From Prevotellaceae bacterium (lineage in GTDB: Bacteria; Bacteroidota; Bacteroidia; Bacteroidales; UBA932): 7,572 nt of DNA. The notes below the pieces were generated by a model. The model was not told the origin of the DNA. It searched no databases and saw only the letters and a list, made by a program, of their open reading frames with translations. A program made the translations under genes and the position numbers. Position 1 is the stretch's first letter, and each line of letters opens with the position of its first letter. The DNA lies in contig JAIRKV010000232.1 in assembly GCA_031259935.1 (NCBI GenBank), positions 1 to 7,572 of the forward strand. The letters are read 5' to 3'. This document shows, in pieces, positions 1-5,002 of the stretch.

Positions 1-96
1 TCGCAATGACGAACACAAAGAAGAAAAAACCTGTTCCTGTTTTGCCGACTTTTATCTTGTATGTATGTAAAACACGGTATTTTTATTCAATAATTT

Positions 97-110
97 ACAT
101 TTATAAATGT
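97..110. repeat. 14-bp perfect palindrome
   Basis: ACATTTATAAATGT is identical to its own reverse complement over all 14 bases. It lies in a very AT-rich stretch about 250 bp from the 21-bp repeat array. It could be an operator-like site for a dimeric protein or a chance product of base composition; nothing adjacent identifies a role. Confidence 0.5.
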
Positions 111-196
111 TTATAATAAATGATTTCGCCACTTGTTAAGGAGCAACTAAATAAAAAAATAAGATTGTTTTGACGAAAGAAGCAGCGAAATCAGAA

Positions 197-221
197 AGAT
201 TCGGATAGCCTCGCCGAATCT
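197..221. terminator. Hairpin, possible terminator
   Basis: AGATTCGG (197-204) and CCGAATCT (214-221) form a perfect 8-bp stem around a 9-nt loop. On the minus strand the stem is followed by a weak T-rich run (TTTCTGATTT), so it could end minus-strand transcripts coming from the 21-bp array side. On the plus strand no T-run follows directly. The structure is certain; the terminator role is a guess. Confidence 0.35.
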
Positions 222-259
222 CGACGGAATTTATCCGGAAAATTTGGTTTTTTTCATTT

Positions 260-727
260 TCAATCTTGCATTTTTACTCCGCATAAAACATAAAAATGCT
301 TTTTACTGCCATTTTGCCGCTTCGAGCAGCAATACTCCAAATAAAAATATGATATTTCAACCTTTCTGGTTAGACGTTTAACCTTTTTGGTTGGACGTTT
401 AACCTTTTTGGTTGGATGTTTAACCTTTTTGGTTGGATGTTTAACCTTTTTGGTTGGACGTTTAACCTTTCTGGTTGGATGTTTAACCTTTTTGGTTAGA
501 CGTTTAACCTTTTTGGTTGGACGTTTAACCTTTTTGGTTGGACGTTTAACCTTTCTGGTTGGACGTTTAACCTTTTTGGTTGGATGTTTAACCTTTTTGG
601 TTGGATATTTAACCTTTCTGGTTGGACGTTTAACCTTTTTGGTTAAAACTGTTTGCTGAGAAAATGAAACTCCACGCTTCCGATATCGCAATTGACGGCG
701 GGAACGCTGATTTTTTCTGAATGTCAC
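260..727 (-). CDS. Doubtful basic heptapeptide-repeat ORF (155 aa)
   Basis: This frame reads through the 21-bp array as a tandem heptapeptide, consensus K-K-V-K-R-P-T. It has a basic N-terminal region (about residues 1-28) and a Cys/Tyr-containing tail of about 32 residues ending at TGA. If made, the protein would be extremely basic and might bind nucleic acid; I recognise no family. Against it being a gene: the start is GTG, no in-frame ATG lies between the upstream stop (TAA, near 776) and the array, and no promoter is evident. All differences between repeat units are non-synonymous in this frame (K/R, R/H, H/Y, P/L), with no silent change. A 21-bp unit without a stop in one frame gives a long ORF automatically, so this is most likely a by-product of the repeat. 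Confidence 0.2.
   Translation of the reverse strand: MTFRKNQRSRRQLRYRKRGVSFSQQTVLTKKVKRPTRKVKYPTKKVKHPTKKVKRPTRKVKRPTKKVKRPTKKVKRLTKKVKHPTRKVKRPTKKVKHPTKKVKHPTKKVKRPTKKVKRLTRKVEISYFYLEYCCSKRQNGSKKHFYVLCGVKMQD
361..644. repeat. 21-bp tandem repeat array, 13 full units plus a partial
   Basis: Units start at 361, 382, 403 and every 21 bp to 613 without any indel; a 14th unit at 634 keeps only its first 11 bases. The consensus, from position 1, is CCTTTTTGGTT followed by GGACGTTTAA. Only four columns vary, all by transitions: column 6 T/C (C in units 1, 6, 10, 13), column 12 G/A (A in units 1, 7), column 15 C/T (T in units 3, 4, 6, 11, 12) and column 16 G/A (A in unit 12). On plus-strand RNA, TTTAACC, a TTTTT loop and GGTTGGA fold as a 7-bp stem with two G-U pairs, and a CG spacer completes the 21 nt. 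The array is non-coding in my judgement. It resembles a minisatellite by size, but the regular hairpins make a structural-RNA or protein-binding array possible. No Cas gene, spacer diversity or transposase is present. Confidence 0.95.
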
Positions 728-910
728 TGACGGAACAGATTTATTGTTTGTTTGCCGCAGGTCAGCGACTTGCAGTTACGAAAATTGCAGATTTCAACCT
801 GTTTCTTTTTTCATTGTCAAATCTGTTTTTACTTTTAAATCAGCAGAAATGATTGGAAATTACAATGTTTTATTATCGGCTGGCTGTTATTTGTAAGGAA
901 CGAGCAGTTG
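728..910. other. Spacer between repeat array and thrA end
   Basis: No supported gene is seen. The motif CAGATTT occurs at about 736 and 788, with its reverse complement AAATCTG at 819-825. The 3' end of thrA faces this spacer, so it should hold the transcription end of the metX-thrA unit, but no short strong hairpin with a U-run is seen on the minus strand. Confidence 0.5.
788..830 (+). terminator. Inverted repeat followed by T5, weak terminator candidate
   Basis: CAGATTT (788-794) pairs with AAATCTG (819-825), a 7-bp stem closing a 24-nt loop, and TTTTT follows at 826-830 on the plus strand. The long loop and AT-rich stem make it weaker than a typical intrinsic terminator. In the plus direction it would end a transcript running out of the 21-bp array; in the minus direction it could serve thrA, but the following T content there is poor. 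Confidence 0.25.
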
Positions 911-3346
911 TTAGAGCAACAAAATATCATTCAAAATTCCCGAAGCCGTTTGTTTTGCTCCTGCTCCCGCTCCCTGTATTCGCAAAGGCGACTTGTAAAA
1001 ATCAGTATATAAAAGAATTGCATTATCCGTGCCGTTAAGGTTATAAAAAGGATGGTTTGTGTCTATTTTTTCAAGACCTGTTTTTGCTTTTCCGTTTTTA
1101 ATACTTGCCATAAAACGCAATTTTTTGTTTTCATTTTTGGCTTCACTGTATAATTTTTTAAAATATGGTTCATTTTTTTGTAGCATCGAATAAAAATTTT
1201 CCACATCTCCATTAAAATATTCATCGGATAAAAACAGATTTTTTTCAATATTACTTTGTTCCAAAGTCAATCCTGCTTCGCGCGCAATTATTGTTATTTT
1301 ACGAAAAACATCTGTTCCCGACAGGTCGAGTCGCGGGTCGGGCTCGGTGTATCCGAGATTTTGCGCTTCGCGAATAATTTGTGCAAATGTTTTTTTTCCG
1401 TCATAATTGCTAAATATGAAATTGAGCGAACCCGACAATACGGCTTCGCAGGCATGTATTTTGTCGCCGCTGTTTACAATCTGGTTTATTACTGAGATTA
1501 TCGGTAAGGCTGCGCCGGCAGTTGTTTCATATTTAAACGATACTTTTTCTTTTTTTGCTGATTCTACAAGCATTTCATAGTTTGAAAAATCTGATGAACA
1601 TGCAATTTTATTACATGTAACAACAGATATTCCGTTTAAGAACATATCACTGTATTTTGCCGCAACATATTTGCTTGCAGTACAGTCGACAAAGACAGTA
1701 TTATGCAGCGAACATGAGAAAATTTTATCAGGATAATCGTCGTCCGAAGTATTATCTTCTCCTTTATTGAGCTCGTTGTCAATGTTTTCAAGATTTATAC
1801 CTGTTTTGTTAATAATATATTTTTTGCTGTTACTTAATCCTGCAACAACAATTTGTTTTCCTTTTTGCCGTTCGATATACTGTTTTTGCTGTTTTATCAT
1901 TTCAATTAACTGTTTCGCAACCGAGCCGTAGCCGGCAATAAACAGATTTATTATTTTTTTTGATTCTCCGAAAAATTCAAGATGAATTGCACGTATAGCG
2001 TCGTTTACATCGGAAGTGGCAACTACGGTCGAAACATTTTTTTCAGACGAACCCTGAGCAATTGCGCGAATGTTAATTCCTCTTCTGCCAAGTGCATCAA
2101 ACATTCGTCCGCTTGCTCCCGACTGGTTTTTCATATCATTTCCTACCAGCGAAATTATCGAAAATCCTTTTTCAACTTTAAGCGGTTCTACTTTTCCCAA
2201 AGAAATTTCGTAAGCAAAAGTTTCATCAACGGCTATTTTTGCCTTATCGGCAGACAATTCATCTATTGCAACGCACATTGTATGTACGGATGATGCCTGT
2301 GTGATAAGAATAATATTTATTTCGTTTTTTGCAAGAGTGTCAAATAATCGGCTTGAATATCCGGGAATACCGACCATTCCGTTGCCTTCCATCGAAAGCA
2401 GCGCTATACGGTTGGAACTTGAAATTCCCCGTATTTTTCCCTGTGTTTCGGGTGGATTGTTTTCGATAAGAGTTCCTTTTGCTTCGGGTTCAAAAGTATT
2501 TTTTACATAAATAGGAATTCCTTTGCTCACAACAGGTTGGATTGTAGGCGGATAAACAACTTTTGCTCCGAAATGCGAAAGTTCCAGCGCTTCTTTGTAC
2601 GAAATGTTATCAATAGTTCTGGCTTCGGGAACAACACGCGGGTCGGCGGTCATCATTCCCGTAACGTCTGTCCATATTTCCAAAACGCGCGCCGAACTTC
2701 CTATTGCAAGCAGTGATGCGGTATAGTCGGAACCTCCGCGTCCAAGCGTTGTTGTACGTCCTTGAGCATCGCTTGCTATAAAACCCGGCAACAAATATAA
2801 TTTGCAGTTGTTTTTTGACAGCATTTTTTTTATATTTGCATTTGTTGTTTTGGCATCAACAATATTTTGCGATTGATGACGTTCGGTTCGGATAATCGTT
2901 CTTGAATCAATCCACTTATGGCTTATGTTTATGGAATTTAATTTTGCGCTTATAATTTTTGTTGATAATATTTCGCCAAAACTCATTATTAAATCAATGG
3001 TATGATTGCTTATTTCCCGAATAAGATAAACGCCATTGGCAATTTCGCGAAGACTTTTTATAATTTCCTTACATACGGCAAAAGTTTCATCTTTATATTC
3101 GCTTGAAATAAGTTCGTCTATTAATTTTAAATGTCTGTCTTCAATCTTATTTATAAGTTCAATATATTTTTTGTCGTGGGCGGCGGCTGTATTTCCTGTC
3201 AGCGCCAGATTATCGGTACAACCGCTTATAGCTGAAGATACAACTATGGTTTTGTCATGTTCAATAGCATTTTTAACTATTGAAATAACCTTTTCTATGT
3301 TTACGGAATTGGCAACCGAAGTGCCTCCGAATTTTAAAACCTGCAT
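911..3346 (-). CDS. thrA: Bifunctional aspartate kinase / homoserine dehydrogenase
   Basis: At 811 aa this is close to E. coli ThrA (about 820). It catalyses the first step of the aspartate pathway (aspartate to 4-phosphoaspartate, ATP) and the third (aspartate semialdehyde to homoserine, NAD(P)H), in the cytoplasm. The kinase domain (about 1-295) has KFGGTS at 5-10, SFGE at 122-125, the TTTLGRGGSDYTA block at 198-210 and WTDVTG...DPR at 225-237. Two ACT-type regulatory regions follow (about 310-460), so feedback inhibition, probably by threonine, is expected from the family. The dehydrogenase begins with the nucleotide-binding IAGYGSVA (470-477), then TCNK (577-580), and GYTEPDPRLDLSGTDVFRK (665-683) supplies E668, D679 and K683, matching the catalytic residues of the yeast enzyme. 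GAGAGAKQTA near the end is typical. No domain is broken. The ATG at 3344-3346 lies inside the end of metX (13-bp overlap), which suggests translational coupling. Confidence 0.98.
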   Translation of the reverse strand: MQVLKFGGTSVANSVNIEKVISIVKNAIEHDKTIVVSSAISGCTDNLALTGNTAAAHDKKYIELINKIEDRHLKLIDELISSEYKDETFAVCKEIIKSLREIANGVYLIREISNHTIDLIMSFGEILSTKIISAKLNSINISHKWIDSRTIIRTERHQSQNIVDAKTTNANIKKMLSKNNCKLYLLPGFIASDAQGRTTTLGRGGSDYTASLLAIGSSARVLEIWTDVTGMMTADPRVVPEARTIDNISYKEALELSHFGAKVVYPPTIQPVVSKGIPIYVKNTFEPEAKGTLIENNPPETQGKIRGISSSNRIALLSMEGNGMVGIPGYSSRLFDTLAKNEINIILITQASSVHTMCVAIDELSADKAKIAVDETFAYEISLGKVEPLKVEKGFSIISLVGNDMKNQSGASGRMFDALGRRGINIRAIAQGSSEKNVSTVVATSDVNDAIRAIHLEFFGESKKIINLFIAGYGSVAKQLIEMIKQQKQYIERQKGKQIVVAGLSNSKKYIINKTGINLENIDNELNKGEDNTSDDDYPDKIFSCSLHNTVFVDCTASKYVAAKYSDMFLNGISVVTCNKIACSSDFSNYEMLVESAKKEKVSFKYETTAGAALPIISVINQIVNSGDKIHACEAVLSGSLNFIFSNYDGKKTFAQIIREAQNLGYTEPDPRLDLSGTDVFRKITIIAREAGLTLEQSNIEKNLFLSDEYFNGDVENFYSMLQKNEPYFKKLYSEAKNENKKLRFMASIKNGKAKTGLEKIDTNHPFYNLNGTDNAILLYTDFYKSPLRIQGAGAGAKQTASGILNDILLL

Positions 3347-4368
3347 ACTTTATCTAATATATTCTTAATCTGTTCGTGTTCCAATAAAAATCCATCGTGT
3401 CCGAATTGAGATATTATTTCAAAATACTCTGCGTCACGAATATGTTTTGCTAAAAATTTTTGTTCATCAACAGGGAAAAGCACATCTCCCTTTATTCCTA
3501 TACAAATTGTTTTGGCTTTCACCATCGATAATGCTTTTTTTATTCCTTCTCTGTTACGTCCTACGTTGTGGCTGTCGATAGATTTTGTCAAACTGTAGTA
3601 TGAATATGCATCAAATCGATTCGACAATTTTTTGCCTTGATACTGTTGATACGAACAGGCTTTGTTTGCAAAAAGCACGTCATCATCATTTTCAAACTGT
3701 GTAAGTCTGTAGCCTTCATACGATCTGTACGACAGCAATGCTACCGTTCGCGCCGCTTCCAATCCTTTTTTTCCACCGTTAATATTTTTTTGTTCGCCAA
3801 AGGTTTCATCCGCCAAAATTGCCATTCGCTGCGATTCATTAAAAGCCGTTCCCCACGCCGAAACGCGAGCATTACAGGCTATCAAAACCGAATATTTAAA
3901 TAATTCGGGTTCGGAAACAGTCCATTCCAAAGCTTGAAAACCACCAATAGAGCCACCGATAATCAAATCAATTTTTTTTATTCCTATATGATTTTTGACA
4001 ATTTTATGCGCTTCAACAATATCGCGAACGCTCACTTCGGGAAAATCAAGCAAATAAAAATCTGTCGATTTGTTTTTATTCGCCGCATCAATATCGACGG
4101 ATGCCGGTCCGCTGCTGCCGTAGCAAGAACCAAGCATGTTTACACAAATAATAAAATATTTATCCGTGTCAAAAAACCTGTCTTTGCCGACAAGCACATT
4201 CCACCATTCTTCCGGATCTGAATTTGCGGTTAGCGCATGACATATCCATATCGTTGTTTTGTCTGCCGAATATTCGTTGCTTGTATGATAACAAAGTTCA
4301 AGCCCGTTAAGCGTTTTGCCACACTCAAATGTGAAAGGTTTGTTATATTTTAATATGTGTTTTTTCAA
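3334..4368 (-). CDS. metX: Homoserine O-acetyltransferase (MetX)
   Basis: This alpha/beta-hydrolase acyltransferase transfers an acyl group (acetyl in most of the family, succinyl in some) to homoserine, the committed step to methionine by the O-acylhomoserine route. At 344 aa it has the family's normal length. Visible motifs are HALTANS (44-50, oxyanion side), NMLGSCYGSSGP (77-88), the nucleophile elbow GGSIGG with Ser140, Asp295 in GIKGDVLFP, and His324 in FGHDGF, so the Ser-Asp-His triad is complete. Acyl-donor specificity cannot be read from what I see. The start appears to be TTG (4366-4368): the protein aligns from its first residues with typical MetX N-termini, an in-frame TAA lies two codons upstream, and no in-frame ATG is available before the conserved region. 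It is the first gene of a pair with thrA, which supplies its substrate homoserine. Confidence 0.96.
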   Translation of the reverse strand: MKKHILKYNKPFTFECGKTLNGLELCYHTSNEYSADKTTIWICHALTANSDPEEWWNVLVGKDRFFDTDKYFIICVNMLGSCYGSSGPASVDIDAANKNKSTDFYLLDFPEVSVRDIVEAHKIVKNHIGIKKIDLIIGGSIGGFQALEWTVSEPELFKYSVLIACNARVSAWGTAFNESQRMAILADETFGEQKNINGGKKGLEAARTVALLSYRSYEGYRLTQFENDDDVLFANKACSYQQYQGKKLSNRFDAYSYYSLTKSIDSHNVGRNREGIKKALSMVKAKTICIGIKGDVLFPVDEQKFLAKHIRDAEYFEIISQFGHDGFLLEHEQIKNILDKVCRF

Positions 4369-4552
4369 ATTTTATATATAATTTTATTTCAGTAAATATT
4401 TTGTTGCCATTATCATCGTTTTTTATATTTATTTTAATTATGTATGTAGTTGATATTAACGATTTTGATATATATTGCATAAAGTAAAACAAAACAGATG
4501 CATCTTGTCGACACATTTGCATTTGCGACATCAACAAACAGAATATAAGCAC
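4343..4552 (-). CDS. Possible leader ORF upstream of metX (up to 69 aa)
   Basis: This small frame lies between the candidate metX promoter and metX. It ends at TAA (4343-4345), 23 bp inside the metX coding region in another frame. The longest form starts at GTG (4550-4552); the first ATG is at 4529-4531, giving 62 aa. Early codons include ATG at 4529, 4520, 4514 and 4478 and two Cys codons, so the peptide begins roughly MLIFCLLMSQMQMCRQ. Met and Cys codons in a transcribed leader ahead of a methionine gene, with a stop overlapping the next gene's TTG start, could mean translational coupling or attenuation. No homologue is recognised, the second half is Lys/Ile/Asn-rich as chance AT-rich frames often are, and no terminator-antiterminator pair is evident. 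Treat it as a hypothesis. Confidence 0.25.
   Translation of the reverse strand: MLIFCLLMSQMQMCRQDASVLFYFMQYISKSLISTTYIIKINIKNDDNGNKIFTEIKLYIKFEKTHIKI
4496..4513. promoter_or_regulatory. Two adjacent palindromes in the metX leader
   Basis: AGATGCATCT (4496-4505) and TGTCGACA (4506-4513) are each perfectly self-complementary and sit side by side. They fall about 130 nt upstream of the metX start and about 110 nt downstream of the likely transcription start. Contiguous short palindromes can be tandem operator half-sites for dimeric regulators. I know of no described Bacteroidota regulator with this site, and they may be chance. Confidence 0.3.
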
Positions 4553-4620
4553 AGGTTTTTTGCGCAGTTTTGCAGCAAAATATTTAATTTTTCACCGTTC
4601 ATTCCACAAAAAATCGGGCG

Positions 4621-4650
4621 CAAAGTTACAAATTAATATTATTTTTCAAA
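4621..4650 (-). promoter_or_regulatory. Bacteroidota-type promoter for metX-thrA
   Basis: Read on the minus strand, TTTG (4650-4647) is followed after 18 nt by TAACTTTG (4628-4621), an exact match to the -33 TTTG / -7 TAnnTTTG consensus of the Bacteroidota primary sigma factor, with spacing close to the usual 19-21. Transcription would start near 4614, giving metX a leader of about 245 nt. The perfect -7 element and its place directly upstream of the gene pair support the call. Confidence 0.65.
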
Positions 4651-5002
4651 ATGTTTTATTGTAAATAGCCGCTCCTTAAAAAGTAAAATTTTCAAATAAA
4701 GGATTTGGCAATCATGCATTTTACAGGGCATTTTAGACCTGACGGATTTTGGAAAATTTCGGTTTTGAGAAAGATGCCTGTCCTGTCGCAATAGAATATT
4801 AATAAACAGAAATAAGCGCAGCCTGAATTTCGCGCGAGTTGCCGACGGTGTTTCATGTAATCGACAATGCTTCGCGCGAACTGCTTGGTGGCGATTATTT
4901 TTTTACCGATATTCTATCCCTGACGGGATATTTTTATTGCTTCGTCTATTGCAAAGTCCGCAGTACTTCCGCCAACAATACCAAATGAAAAGACAATTTT
5001 TT
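4651..5002. other. Non-coding mosaic spacer with repeat-like pieces
   Basis: No intact gene is seen. The left part is AT-rich and holds GCATTTTA twice, 12 bp apart (4716 and 4728). About 4800-4960 is more GC-rich: TTCGCGCGA occurs at 4829 and again at 4871, the second inside the 10-bp palindrome TTCGCGCGAA (4871-4880). ATAGAATAT (4791-4799) is inverted as ATATTCTAT at 4910-4918. A hairpin at 4915-4930 is listed separately. The texture resembles a degraded dispersed intergenic repeat rather than a regulatory region; that reading is inference. Confidence 0.5.
4915..4935 (+). terminator. Hairpin TATCCC/GGGATA with T5
   Basis: TATCCC (4915-4920), loop TGAC and GGGATA (4925-4930) form a perfect 6-bp stem, followed on the plus strand by TTTTT. 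By shape it is an intrinsic terminator on the plus strand, yet no plus-strand gene leads into it. For the minus-strand peptidase gene that ends at 5003, the T-run is on the wrong side, although the stem itself could still protect the mRNA 3' end. It may be part of a dispersed repeat. Confidence 0.4.

Larger units (their letters stand above)
1..259. other. Non-coding AT-rich region at window edge
   Basis: No convincing reading frame is seen on either strand. The stretch is AT-rich and contains a perfect palindrome (97-110) and a hairpin (197-221), listed separately. The first 11 bases, TCGCAATGACG, are the reverse complement of CGTCATTGCGA, a string I recall as common in dispersed intergenic repeats of several bacterial groups, so the window may begin at the edge of such an element. 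That last point is inference from a very short match. Confidence 0.5.

Noticed and set aside
361..644. CRISPR array
   Set aside because: The unit is only 21 bp, has no unique spacers, and no cas gene is nearby; it is a simple head-to-tail tandem repeat.
387..659. Plus-strand 90-aa hydrophobic repeat ORF (LTFLVGR units)
   Set aside because: Its start is a TTG inside a repeat unit, no ATG precedes it after the upstream TAA (342-344), and it is the automatic result of a stop-free frame in a 21-bp unit.
853..1038. Plus-strand 61-aa ORF overlapping the thrA 3' end
   Set aside because: It lies antisense to the conserved homoserine dehydrogenase C-terminus and has no recognisable features.
1982..2510. 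Plus-strand ORFs antisense to the ThrA ACT region
   Set aside because: Shadow frames of a strongly conserved minus-strand coding sequence.
4369..4620. SAM-I riboswitch in the metX leader
   Set aside because: A GGCAAC string is present near 4404 on the minus strand, but the other conserved core segments and the junction stems were not found; a model search would be decisive.
4915..4935. Terminator of the peptidase gene
   Set aside because: The T-run is on the plus-strand side, while the gene is transcribed on minus; only the stem could serve it.
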